Positions 1 through 8,019 of a stretch of 64,000 nt of DNA are shown here, piece after piece; the first letter of the stretch is position 1; each line of letters starts with the position of its first letter. A program made the position numbers and the translations under genes. The stretch covers positions 372,001-436,000 of the forward strand of contig JBJKZD010000010.1 in NCBI GenBank assembly GCA_045560765.1. Reading direction: 5' to 3'. The stretch comes from UBA9926 sp913064795. Its GTDB lineage: Bacteria; Pseudomonadota; Gammaproteobacteria; Pseudomonadales; Azotimanducaceae. The notes beneath the pieces were generated by a model. The model saw only the letters and a program-made list of their open reading frames with translations, did no database searches and was not told the DNA's origin.

Positions 1-558
1 TTTTATGCAATTGGATTAACGTTTGTCGGTATTGAGATGGCGATTGTCATTGGCCTGGTTGCCGGGCTTGCGAGTATCGTGCCCTACTTAGGGTTTGTGA
101 TTGGGCTTTTGCTGGCCGCTATTGCAGCGGCTTATCAGTTTCAGGATTGGATCCACCCAGCCTACGTTCTGGTAGTGTTTATTATTGGACAGGTGTTGGA
201 GGGCTCGTTTTTGACCCCTTGGTTGGTCGGTGATCGCATTGGGCTTCATCCAGTGGCGGTCATTTTCGCGGTACTGGCCGGTGGTCAATTGTTTGGCTTT
301 ATCGGCATTTTGCTTGCTTTACCTGTGGCGGCGGTATTGATGGTGCTGGTTCGCTATGGTGTTGCCGTTTATTTGCAAAGCAGTTTCTTCGAAGCTTCCA
401 ACCTTGAGGCCGAGGGGGTTGATCATTTGATGGATGCAACGGTCGGTTCAGAGCCGCAATGGAGCGCCGAGGAGGCGCAAGGCCAAAGCGGGGATGCAAT
501 GATTATCCAAGATCAAGACGCGGTAACTTCTGCAGCGCCAGAAGAGAAACCAGTTTGA
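1..558 (+). CDS. AI-2E/PerM-family permease, C-terminal part (5' end outside window)
   Basis: The reading frame is open from base 1, so this is the C-terminal portion of a gene that starts upstream of the window. What is visible is a run of hydrophobic helices (glycine-rich segment LVAGLASIVPYLGFVIGLLL, then further helices around VLVVFIIGQVLEG and LAGGQLFGFIGILLALPVAA), followed by a hydrophilic acidic tail of about 55 residues. The P-Y-L-G motif, the GQ.LEG...TP..VG segment and the FGF.G..LALP..A motif are typical of the PerM/AI-2E family of membrane exporters. PerM next to hda is a common gammaproteobacterial pairing. The stop TGA (556-558) overlaps the TTG start of hda, which implies translational coupling. 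The substrate cannot be inferred. Confidence 0.85.
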   Translation, partial: FYAIGLTFVGIEMAIVIGLVAGLASIVPYLGFVIGLLLAAIAAAYQFQDWIHPAYVLVVFIIGQVLEGSFLTPWLVGDRIGLHPVAVIFAVLAGGQLFGFIGILLALPVAAVLMVLVRYGVAVYLQSSFFEASNLEAEGVDHLMDATVGSEPQWSAEEAQGQSGDAMIIQDQDAVTSAAPEEKPV

Positions 559-1220
559 CAGCACAACTGATCTTTGATTTTCCTCGGTTAGGGCACTATT
601 CCCTGGACCGCTTTGTTGGAGCCTTGGGAGAACAAGCACTGGCGGTGCGGGGCGAACCGCTTTGGATTTCCGGTGCTGCTGAATCAGGAAAATCCCATCT
701 TCTACAAGGGCTCTGCCAGACCGTCGAGGCAGAGCAGGCGCGTGCGGTGTATTTGAACCTAGAGCCGACGCTCGATCCGGCGATTCTTAGGGATTTAGCA
801 GCGTTTGACTTGGTCGCCCTTGATCAGCTCGATGCAGTGATCGGGCAGCCGGATTGGGAGTTGGCGCTTTTTGATTTGGATAATTCAGTTCGAGATCTTG
901 GCGTTTCTTGGTTGGTCCTTGCCTCTGAGACGCCCCTACCCAAGATCTCTTTTCAGCTGGCTGATTTTGCCTCCCGAGCGCGGGCGATGCACTGGATGCA
1001 AACCGGCCAGTTGACCGATGATGAAAAGGTGGTGGTGCTCAAGCGAGTGGCTCAGGAAACCGGTTTTCAGCTGCCCGATGAAGTCCTGAGGTTTCTTTTG
1101 GACCGGGCGCCCAGAGAGATCGGTACCCTGATAGGTCTTCTGAATCGATTGGCTAAGGAAAGTCTCCGTGCCCAGAGGCGATTAACGGTACCGTTTCTCA
1201 AGCAAATATTGGAGTTGTAG
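555..1220 (+). CDS. hda: DnaA regulatory inactivator Hda
   Basis: Hda is a DnaA-AAA+ homologue that binds the beta clamp and stimulates hydrolysis of DnaA-bound ATP, preventing re-initiation. I choose the TTG at 555, which overlaps the perM stop in a TTGA junction. It gives a 221-residue protein, close to the roughly 233 of the E. coli protein; the longer upstream reading (from 459) lies inside perM. The N-terminus then carries QLIFDF, matching the clamp-binding motif of Hda. A P-loop (AESGKSHLLQG) lies near residue 42, more canonical than in E. coli Hda. Further along, FDLVALDQLDAV is the Walker B region, and the C-terminal part ending KQILEL matches the AAA+ lid. There is no C-terminal DNA-binding domain, which separates it from DnaA. 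Confidence 0.93.
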   Translation: MTAQLIFDFPRLGHYSLDRFVGALGEQALAVRGEPLWISGAAESGKSHLLQGLCQTVEAEQARAVYLNLEPTLDPAILRDLAAFDLVALDQLDAVIGQPDWELALFDLDNSVRDLGVSWLVLASETPLPKISFQLADFASRARAMHWMQTGQLTDDEKVVVLKRVAQETGFQLPDEVLRFLLDRAPREIGTLIGLLNRLAKESLRAQRRLTVPFLKQILEL

Positions 1221-1222
1221 CG

Positions 1223-2302
1223 GTGAGGGTTGCCTTTACCGGGGGAGGAACCGCTGGACATGTGACGCCCAATCTTGCTTTGATCGAACGATTACTTGAA
1301 GACAATGTAGACTGTTTCTATTTGGGTTCGAGCGTTGGGATTGAGTCACGGTTGCTAGAGGGGAGAAGTGTCACCTTTTGCGGCATCGCCTCAGGAAAAC
1401 TTCGACGCTATTTCTCTTGGCAAAATTTTATCGATCCCTTCAAAGTGATTTGGGGGTTTTTCCAAGCCCTCGCCTATTTGTACCGAATCCAACCCGAGGT
1501 GCTATTTTCTAAGGGTGGATTTATAGCAGTCCCGGTCGTCTTTGCCGCTGGACTGCTGCGGATTCCCGTTATTATCCATGAATCTGATTTGACCCCAGGA
1601 CTTGCCAATCGCCTGAGCGCGCCCCTGTCTGCCTGCGTTTGTCTGAACTTTGAGGCCTCGGTTCAGTATTTTCCGTCGCGAAAGTGCCAAGTCACAGGAA
1701 CACCCTTGCGCGAAGGGCTTTTGCTGGCCGATGGGGTACGCGGTCGTGCCTGGCTACAGACGTTACGCAATGTTGATTCCAACACCCCGATCTTACTGGT
1801 CGCTGGAGGAAGTATGGGGTCGCAATCATTGAATCATTTGGTTCGACAGGATCTGGAGTCACTTTGCAGACGATTTTTTGTCGTGCACCTTGTCGGCCAT
1901 GGAGGGATTGATGCTTCGCTTTCGGCGGATCAGAACTATCTACAGTTTGAATTTCTTGATCAGGAATTCGGAGATGTTTTGGCCGCTGCTGACCTTGTGG
2001 TTTCAAGAGCGGGTGCAAATGCGATCTATGAGCATGTGTCTTTCGGTAAGCCGCAGGTCTTGGTCCCCTTACCCGCCACTGCCAGTCGAGGTGATCAACT
2101 CGAAAACGCGGCTTTTTTTGAGCAACAGGGGTATGCCCTGGTCGCGCTTCAGGACTCGCTGAAACCGGGAGATTTGGCGGGCAGGGTCGAGGGTGCTTGG
2201 TCTGCTCGCGAATCAATGATGAAGGCGATGGAGCACTTTAAAAACTTCGACAGTGTTCAGTTGATCATTGATTTGATCCAGGGCTATGCGAAGGAGCGTT
2301 AG
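1223..2302 (+). CDS. MurG-like UDP-GlcNAc glycosyltransferase (Firmicutes-type)
   Basis: A 359-residue GT-B glycosyltransferase starting with GTG two bases after the hda stop. MurG transfers GlcNAc to lipid I to make lipid II at the inner face of the cytoplasmic membrane. Motifs seen: the N-terminal glycine loop GGGTAGHVTPN (residues 7-17), FSKGGFIAVPVV, IHESDLTPGLANR, the nucleotide-domain loop LVAGGSMGSQSLN, and the donor-site segment SRAGANAIYEHVSFGKP followed by ASRGDQLENA. These resemble the clostridial MurG form. Proteobacterial MurG instead has GGTGGHVFP, LHEQN and a DRQQYWNA-like segment. The usual murG would lie in the division/cell-wall cluster, which is not in this window, so this may be a second copy or a related transferase with another acceptor. 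Family is confident; the exact acceptor is inferred. Confidence 0.75.
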   Translation: MRVAFTGGGTAGHVTPNLALIERLLEDNVDCFYLGSSVGIESRLLEGRSVTFCGIASGKLRRYFSWQNFIDPFKVIWGFFQALAYLYRIQPEVLFSKGGFIAVPVVFAAGLLRIPVIIHESDLTPGLANRLSAPLSACVCLNFEASVQYFPSRKCQVTGTPLREGLLLADGVRGRAWLQTLRNVDSNTPILLVAGGSMGSQSLNHLVRQDLESLCRRFFVVHLVGHGGIDASLSADQNYLQFEFLDQEFGDVLAAADLVVSRAGANAIYEHVSFGKPQVLVPLPATASRGDQLENAAFFEQQGYALVALQDSLKPGDLAGRVEGAWSARESMMKAMEHFKNFDSVQLIIDLIQGYAKER

Positions 2303-2444
2303 CGGCGTCTGTCATGGGCTGTGGCCGCGGTGGTGACGCTCCCGGAAGCTGATTGGATTGACCCTACCAGCGGGCTTCTTGCATGCTCTTAAATTCCATG
2401 TCAGGTTGGGATGTCATGCTGAGAACTTCGAGCAGGGGAAAGCG

Positions 2445-3938
2445 ATGAGAAAGACGGATGTGACGGAAGGTAAAAAGCGGCAGTGGAGCCAGCTGTGGCG
2501 GCACTGGTTGCTAGCGACCGTTGTCATGACCTGCACCAATTCTGGAGCCAACGCGCTGTCTGAGGCGCAGTTACAGCTTTTGGCAGATTTAAGCGCTGAG
2601 CAGGCTCAATTCGCAGATATTGCGATGCAGATTTGGGATTATGCTGAAGTGGGCTATCAGGAGCATCAAAGTAGCCAGCTGCTGCAAGAAACGCTGAAAT
2701 CAGCAGGGTTTGAAGTTGAAGCTGGACTCGCCGGGATGCCAACGGCCTTTGTTGCCAGCTATGGTCAGGGTGAACCTGTGATCGGGATCCTCGCAGAGTT
2801 TGACGCCTTGCCTGGCTTGTCTCAGGCAGCTGTGCCTCAGCGAGAAATCGTCGAACATCAACAGGCCGGTCATGCCTGCGGCCACCATTTGTTTGGCGCT
2901 GGGTCAACCGCGGCTGGGATCGCGGTCAGCCGCTGGCTAGCCAAACACGAGCGGTCTGGGACTATTCGCGTTTATGGCACGCCCGCGGAAGAGGGTGGGT
3001 CAGGCAAAGTGTATCTTGTTCGCGAAGGGTATTTTGATGACGTCGATACAGTCCTTCATTGGCACGCATCTGACCGAAATGCTGCAAATGCAGGGACTAC
3101 CTTGGCCAATAAATCTGCGAGGGTCAGATTTTACGGTCAGTCCTCTCATGCTGCCGCGGCACCCGAGCGAGGGCGTTCTGCGCTCGACGGGGTTGAGGCT
3201 ATGAACTATATGGTCAATTTGCTGCGCGAGCATGTGCCCGAGAGCACCCGAATTCACTATGTGATCACCCACGGTGGGCTAGCGCCCAATGTTGTGCCCG
3301 ATTTTGCAGAAGTTTATTACTATGTGCGCCATCCCCAGGCGAGCGAGCTTGCTGAAATTTGGGCGCGGGTGATGAGCGCCGCGGAAGCTGCTGCACTCGG
3401 TACATCGACCGAGGTTCGTGTCGAAACCATGCATGGCAATCACTCCATGTTGCCGAATGAAACCTTGGCGAAGGTAATGCATCGCAATCTCTCTTTGGTT
3501 GGCGGGTACACCATGACGAGTGATGAACTGCTGTTTGCACAGGAACTTGAACAATCCTTTGGCCGGAAAGAGAGCTTACTGGGTCTGGAGTCAAAAATTT
3601 TACCCTTTGGCTTTGATCGTGGGAAAGGCTCCACCGACGTCGGTGATGTGAGTTGGATGGTGCCGACAGCAGGGCTCAATACGGCGACCTGGGTTCCGGG
3701 TACATCAGCCCACAGTTGGCAGGCGATCGCGGCAGGGGGAATGAGCATCGGAATCAAAGGCATGATGATTGCGGCAAAGACCTTAGCGCTAACGACCCAG
3801 ACGCTGATGATGAATCCTGATCTTACCCAGCAGGCTGAGGACGAGATGATCCAGCGTCGTGGGCGAGACTTTGTTTATCGGCCGCTGCTCGGTGATCGCG
3901 ACCCGCCCCTAAATTACCGGAACACTCAAAAACCCTAG
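2445..3938 (+). CDS. Secreted M20D-family amidohydrolase (AbgB-like)
   Basis: A 497-residue zinc peptidase/amidohydrolase. I choose ATG 2445 because AGGGGA sits about 5 bases upstream; the longer frame from 2358 lacks such a site. The N-terminus is basic, then hydrophobic (WLLATVVMTCTNSGANA), a likely export signal with a long n-region. The metal-site motifs are ILAEFDALPG (first aspartate), HACGHHLFGAGSTAAG, and PAEEGGSGKVYLVREGYFDDVD with the catalytic Glu pair. SSHAAAAPERGRSALDGVEAMN begins the lid/dimerisation domain, and a late metal ligand lies in GTSAHSWQAIA. These fit the AbgB (p-aminobenzoyl-glutamate hydrolase) branch, so the substrate is probably an N-acyl or aryl amide of an amino acid, acting in the periplasm. 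It stands alone, with no AbgA or AbgT beside it. Confidence 0.82.
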   Translation: MRKTDVTEGKKRQWSQLWRHWLLATVVMTCTNSGANALSEAQLQLLADLSAEQAQFADIAMQIWDYAEVGYQEHQSSQLLQETLKSAGFEVEAGLAGMPTAFVASYGQGEPVIGILAEFDALPGLSQAAVPQREIVEHQQAGHACGHHLFGAGSTAAGIAVSRWLAKHERSGTIRVYGTPAEEGGSGKVYLVREGYFDDVDTVLHWHASDRNAANAGTTLANKSARVRFYGQSSHAAAAPERGRSALDGVEAMNYMVNLLREHVPESTRIHYVITHGGLAPNVVPDFAEVYYYVRHPQASELAEIWARVMSAAEAAALGTSTEVRVETMHGNHSMLPNETLAKVMHRNLSLVGGYTMTSDELLFAQELEQSFGRKESLLGLESKILPFGFDRGKGSTDVGDVSWMVPTAGLNTATWVPGTSAHSWQAIAAGGMSIGIKGMMIAAKTLALTTQTLMMNPDLTQQAEDEMIQRRGRDFVYRPLLGDRDPPLNYRNTQKP

Positions 3939-3977
3939 TAAAGGAAAATGTATCGTCTCAACGATTGATTTTCTTAC

Positions 3978-4009
3978 CTATAGTGTTATAGTTATGTACA
4001 ACACTATAG
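3978..4009 (+). promoter_or_regulatory. Palindromic operator upstream of GntR/ABC operon
   Basis: A perfect inverted repeat with 10-base arms, CTATAGTGTT at 3978-3987 and AACACTATAG at 4000-4009, separated by 12 bases. It lies about 160 bases before the GntR-type regulator at 4170. Regulators of the YtrA subfamily usually bind dyads in their own promoter, so autoregulation is the simplest reading. The pairing is direct observation; the protein partner is inferred. Confidence 0.6.
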
Positions 4010-4169
4010 TCAAACACAGACTTAAAGCTCAGCATGAACAGATCGCCGCCGGCGTCAACGAACAGCCGGTTGAGGTCTGCCGGTCAGCAAACTGAGTCTT
4101 CAGACAGGCGCGGCGCCAGTTGGCTGGGTGCAAGAGCCATGGGCGCAACCATATCGAGGTCAGCAGTGA

Positions 4170-4526
4170 ATGAAAATCATCTGGAACGATCGGGAACCCA
4201 TCTATGTTCAGTTGTATCAGTATCTGGCTCGGCTGATTGTGGAACAGGTCATCGACGAGGGTGAAGCGCTTCCATCCGTGCGTGACATTGCGAGTGAGCA
4301 GCGGGTTAATCCCATAACAGTCTCACGAGCAATCCAGTTACTGGTGGATGACAACATTGTTGAGAAGCGACGCGGCCTGGGCATGTTTGTGATCGAGGGT
4401 GCGTCGGCGACCTTGAAGGCTCAATTACGACAAAACTTTTTGAGTGACGAATGGCCGAATATTCGCCGCCGAATTGACCTTCTTGGTCTTTCCGTTGAAC
4501 AACTTTTAAAGGATACAGACCTATGA
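4170..4526 (+). CDS. GntR-family transcriptional regulator, YtrA subfamily
   Basis: A 118-residue one-domain regulator. The winged-helix domain fills residues 8-75: PIYVQLYQYLARLIVEQVI, then the helix-turn-helix LPSVRDIASEQRVNPITVSRAIQLL, then the wing EKRRGLGMFV. After it comes only a short helical tail of about 40 residues, with no effector domain such as FadR or UTRA. That size and layout is the YtrA subfamily, typically encoded with an ABC exporter that it represses. Its stop overlaps the ATG of the ATPase gene in an ATGA junction, so the two are co-translated. The dyad at 3978-4009 is the likely operator. The inducing signal is unknown; cell-envelope stress or an antimicrobial compound is the common theme for the family. 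Confidence 0.87.
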   Translation: MKIIWNDREPIYVQLYQYLARLIVEQVIDEGEALPSVRDIASEQRVNPITVSRAIQLLVDDNIVEKRRGLGMFVIEGASATLKAQLRQNFLSDEWPNIRRRIDLLGLSVEQLLKDTDL

Positions 4527-5386
4527 ACTATGTCTCGGTGAAAGGATTGTCGAAACGCTTTTCGGATCAGTTAGTACTTGATCAGATTGATTTCGAAATC
4601 CCAAGGGGCTCGGTCGTGGGCTTGATTGGACCAAATGGTGCAGGTAAGACCACAACCCTCAAGGCACTGCTCGGGCTGACGGATCATGAGGGCTCGATCG
4701 ACGTTCTTGGCTTCTCGCCGCGATCAGAGCGTCACAAAATGATGCAACATCTTGGGTTCATCTCAGATGTCGGAGTCTTGCCCCGCTGGATGAAAGTTTC
4801 GGAGGTGCTCGACTTCACCGCAGGCGTGCATTTGAATTTCGATCGTTGGAAGGCCGATGCGATTCTTACAACGACCCAGATACGCAGCAACGCGACGATA
4901 AAAACACTGTCTAAAGGTATGGTGACCCAGTTGCATTTGGCGCTGGTTTTGGCAATGGATGCGAAATTGTTGATTCTGGATGAACCGACCTTAGGGCTTG
5001 ATATTGTCTATCGGAGCGAGTTTTACCAGAGAATCTTGGATGATTTTCTGCGCCAGGATCAAAGCCTTCTGATCAGTACCCATCAGGTTGAGGAAATAGA
5101 ACATTTACTGACCCATTTGTTGTTCATTGATCACGGAAGAATTTGTCTCAACGCCTCAATGGATGACGTGTTTGACCGATTCTTGGCAGTTGAAGTGCCT
5201 TCAGAGCAGGTTGATGCGGCCATAAAACTTGAACCCATTTCTGAGCAATCGGGCTTGGGCGGTTCGGTGATGATTTTTGATGGTGTTTCAAGGGAACACC
5301 TTGAAGCGATTGGACCCGTGCGAGCGGTGCGAGTGGCAGAGTTGTTTGTGGCCATGGTCCAGCGCGATGAGAAGTCTAAGATGTAA
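4523..5386 (+). CDS. ABC transporter ATP-binding protein (YtrB/CcmA type)
   Basis: A 287-residue ABC ATPase that would energise the permease encoded next. Walker A is GPNGAGKTTT (about residues 36-45). The signature motif is the variant LSKGM rather than LSGGQ, which is common in YtrB-like ATPases. Walker B and D-loop read LLILDEPTLGLD, and the switch histidine is in STHQVEE. The C-terminal 70 residues after the H-loop form the accessory region seen in ABC-2-linked ATPases. It is translationally coupled to the GntR regulator. The transported substrate is unknown; exporters of this class often handle peptides or drugs. Confidence 0.9.
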   Translation: MNYVSVKGLSKRFSDQLVLDQIDFEIPRGSVVGLIGPNGAGKTTTLKALLGLTDHEGSIDVLGFSPRSERHKMMQHLGFISDVGVLPRWMKVSEVLDFTAGVHLNFDRWKADAILTTTQIRSNATIKTLSKGMVTQLHLALVLAMDAKLLILDEPTLGLDIVYRSEFYQRILDDFLRQDQSLLISTHQVEEIEHLLTHLLFIDHGRICLNASMDDVFDRFLAVEVPSEQVDAAIKLEPISEQSGLGGSVMIFDGVSREHLEAIGPVRAVRVAELFVAMVQRDEKSKM

Positions 5387-5517
5387 TTTTGAATGCGCAG
5401 GGTCTGGAGCCAGCGTCTGGCCCTAGCCCAGTGATGACGGCCTGGCCATTGACCTTGGCCACAGAGTCATCCATTGGATACCTTTGAAATCAATGTGTGA
5501 GCGTAACGGAGCAACAA

Positions 5518-6390
5518 ATGACAACCATTAAGACCTTAAAACACCTGCTTCAAAGGGAGCTCTGGGAGCATACGCTGATTTGGAAGATTCCCCTTGGCCT
5601 CAGCCTGATGAATGGCTTGCTCGCCTTGGCCTCTGTCGTCCTTGGGCTCAACTATCTCGGTGTGGCTGATTTCAATGACTTTTCGATCAAATTTGAGGGA
5701 GGGGGGGAGTTAAGCCTTGGGGAAAACGACAGTGCGGAAGCTTTCTTTAAGTTTTTCTTGTTGGGATTTTTTTTGGTTGGCCAGCTGGTCGCGCTCAGCT
5801 ATGTCCTGAGCGCCCTCTATCGTGAGCGAGAAGACCGGAGTGTCTTGTTTTGGAAATCTCTGCCCATCTCCGATCTGGAGGTGGTGTTGAGCAAGGCGAT
5901 CGTAGGGCTGGTCATCATCCCTATCAGCTTTTGGCTTGCAAGTGTTTTCACGGCGCTGCTGGTGACGTGCTTTGTATGGATGGGTATCGTTTTTGGGACG
6001 CCTTTCGAATTTTCTCTAACAGCGTTCTTCGCTGTTGGGATTAAATCTTCGATGGGTTGGGCTGTGATGATGTTGGGCCAACTGATTTGGAGTGGGCCGT
6101 TTTTTTTGTGGGTTCTGTTAGTGTCGGGCACAGCGAGAAATGCGCCCTTTATTTGGGCCTTCGGGGTTCCTGGTGTGGGTTATCTGGTTGAGTCCACCGT
6201 TTTTGGTGGGGCGCCGGTGTTTGGATGGTTTTGGGCACGAGCAACTCCCTTGCCCTTCAGCTCGGGGAATTGGGCGCCCGCCACTTCAACTTTGGGGTTA
6301 GAGCCGATGGGGGTTTTGATCACTCTGGTGGTTGCCTCGGGGCTGTTTGTTGCGGCTGTTTTTGCGCGTCGCCACTTCAGAGAAATCTGA
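5518..6390 (+). CDS. ABC-2 type transporter permease
   Basis: A 290-residue integral membrane protein. I choose ATG 5518, which has CGGAG six bases upstream; a GTG at 5497 would add seven residues without a better ribosome site. Hydrophobic segments are visible at IPLGLSLMNGLLALASVVLGL, a strongly hydrophobic stretch ending in GQLVALSYVLSALY, then around VGLVIIPISFWLASVFTALL, a segment near WAVMMLGQLIWSGPFFLWVLLVSG, one at FIWAFGVPGVGYLV, and a last one near LVVASGLFVAAVFA: six in all. The sequence YREREDRSVLFWKSLPISDLEVVLSKA after the second helix is the classic cytoplasmic signature of ABC-2 permeases. With the upstream ATPase and YtrA-type regulator it forms a complete exporter; a gap of about 130 bases separates it from the ATPase gene. 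Confidence 0.87.
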   Translation: MTTIKTLKHLLQRELWEHTLIWKIPLGLSLMNGLLALASVVLGLNYLGVADFNDFSIKFEGGGELSLGENDSAEAFFKFFLLGFFLVGQLVALSYVLSALYREREDRSVLFWKSLPISDLEVVLSKAIVGLVIIPISFWLASVFTALLVTCFVWMGIVFGTPFEFSLTAFFAVGIKSSMGWAVMMLGQLIWSGPFFLWVLLVSGTARNAPFIWAFGVPGVGYLVESTVFGGAPVFGWFWARATPLPFSSGNWAPATSTLGLEPMGVLITLVVASGLFVAAVFARRHFREI

Positions 6391-6770
6391 TGCCATCGAT
6401 TGATGGCGCACCCGCGCATTGGAGGAGTTTGGGCCCCAGGAGTCGTCCTGGCTGAGCAGTGCTGCTGAGTACTCCAAAAGGTGTCCCAGCGCTTGGTCTT
6501 CACCGGTAAAAAATTCCGCTCACAGCCGGTGGTCTGCTTGGGCGAGGGCGTTCATTCCCTGCCCTGGTTTGACTGTAGAGCGGGAGATTTGTCTTCAGAA
6601 AACGATTCTGTTGAGGTTCCGAGTCTGGTTCCAGTCGGCAATAGTTTCTGCGCTGATTCTTTAGAATTTGAGCGCTGGACAGGCTTCCTAAAGTTGAAAC
6701 TCCCGAATTAACGGTGAATAAATGATCCGAACCTGTGTACAATACGCGGCTTTTGGAAAGGCGCCGAGTT
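6391..6770. other. Intergenic region before serA, mostly unassigned
   Basis: About 380 bases with no convincing gene. A short GC-rich hairpin (CCAGGA, loop GTCG, TCCTGG at 6436-6451) lies 45 bases after the permease stop but has no following T run, so it is at best a weak terminator. The 3' end holds the likely serA promoter. Short open frames here have no family resemblance. Confidence 0.5.
6715..6743 (+). promoter_or_regulatory. Possible serA promoter
   Basis: A TACAAT box at 6738-6743 lies 27 bases before the serA ATG; TGAATA at 6715-6720 is a poor -35 at 17-base spacing. The -10 is good, the -35 weak. Confidence 0.35.
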
Positions 6771-7946
6771 ATGCACAAAGTTCTAACCCTCAATAATATT
6801 GCTAAAAAAGGCTTAGATCGTTTTGATGGGCAACAATTCTCTGTGGGCGATGAGGTCGAATCCCCTGATGCGATTCTGTTGCGAAGTTTTAAACTGGCAG
6901 AAGCCCAAGCCACCGATGGCGTCTTGGCCGTTGGGAGAGCTGGTGCGGGAGTTAATAATATACCCGTTGCGGCATGCACTGACCGCGGTATTGTTGTGTT
7001 TAATACGCCTGGGGCTAACGCCAATGCTGTCAAAGAGCTTGTGGTTGCCGGCATGTTGTTGTCTCGCAGAGGGATCGTCCAGGGCATTGATTATGTCGAT
7101 GGCCTTTCGAGGGAGCAGGATAAAGGGTCCCTCAATGGTTTGGTTGAATCCAGCAAAAAGCAATTCAAAGGCTCTGAGCTAAAAGGCCGAACCCTGGGTG
7201 TATTGGGCTTGGGCGCGATCGGCTCGATGGTCGCGGACATCGCGCTCGAGTTTGACATGAAAGTGATTGGTTATGATCCAGCGCTCTCAGTGGATGCGGC
7301 CTGGCGCTTATCCAGCCGTGTTGAAAAAATGGAAAGCATCGAGGCATTGTTTGCTCGATCAGATTTGATCAGTTTGCACGTGCCTGCGATCCCCGAGACC
7401 CTCGGTCTTGTTAACGGCGCACTCCTGGCCTTGACTCAGCCCCACTGTGTATTGCTGAACTTTGCGCGTGGCGAAATCGTTGATCCTAGCGCGATTCGGG
7501 AAGCGCTTTCAGCCGGTCGCCTGGCCCAATACATCTCAGATTTCCCTGAGCCTGAATTAATGGGCCTTGAGGGCGTCATGGCAACGCCCCATCTCGGCGC
7601 CAGTACCGATGAGGCTGAAGAGAACTGTGCGGTGATGGTCGCAGACCAACTGATTGATTTTCTCAAGAATGGCAACATCAAGAATTCGGTCAATTTTCCC
7701 AGTGTTTTCCTCGAGCGGAGTCCTTTGGGTTCTCGGATCGCATTCTCGAATAGGAATGTGCCGAGAATTTTAGGGTCTGTCTTATCGCTGCTCGCTGATC
7801 GAAACATTAACGTGATCGATATGCTCAACAAGAGTCGTGATGATATCGCCTACAACCTGATTGATATCGAATCCAAGCCGGATGCTGGATTGGTGGAGGC
7901 GATCGAAGCGATTGAAGACGTGATCAACGTTCGTCTGCTGCCTTAA
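6771..7946 (+). CDS. serA: D-3-phosphoglycerate dehydrogenase
   Basis: Catalyses the NAD-dependent first step of serine synthesis, 3-phosphoglycerate to 3-phosphohydroxypyruvate. I start at ATG 6771 (MHKVLTLNNIAKKGLDRF), giving 391 residues; the upstream TTG/GTG extension overlaps the promoter region. The substrate-domain segment VGRAGAGVNNIPVAACTDRGIVV is followed by the Rossmann motif GVLGLGAIGSMVADIA. The catalytic Arg is in NFARGEIVD, the Glu in the following segment and the His in ATPHLGAST. The C-terminal 75 residues (PRILGSVLSLLADRNINVIDML...) form an ACT domain, suggesting allosteric control by serine. It is the short form without the extra ASB domain. It stands alone, and the next step, serC, is not in this window. 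Confidence 0.95.
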   Translation: MHKVLTLNNIAKKGLDRFDGQQFSVGDEVESPDAILLRSFKLAEAQATDGVLAVGRAGAGVNNIPVAACTDRGIVVFNTPGANANAVKELVVAGMLLSRRGIVQGIDYVDGLSREQDKGSLNGLVESSKKQFKGSELKGRTLGVLGLGAIGSMVADIALEFDMKVIGYDPALSVDAAWRLSSRVEKMESIEALFARSDLISLHVPAIPETLGLVNGALLALTQPHCVLLNFARGEIVDPSAIREALSAGRLAQYISDFPEPELMGLEGVMATPHLGASTDEAEENCAVMVADQLIDFLKNGNIKNSVNFPSVFLERSPLGSRIAFSNRNVPRILGSVLSLLADRNINVIDMLNKSRDDIAYNLIDIESKPDAGLVEAIEAIEDVINVRLLP

Positions 7947-8019
7947 TTCCCTGGATGTATTTATTCCCTCGATGTTTTGAAAGGGTTGATTTGTTCCGGG
8001 TTCGGCACTTGGCGTTGCT

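Noticed and set aside
6419..6664. 81-residue open frame before serA
   Set aside because: No ribosome site, no similarity to any family, and atypical composition.
6500..7087. Open frame opposite the serA 5' region
   Set aside because: It overlaps the conserved serA coding sequence on the other strand and shows no family features.
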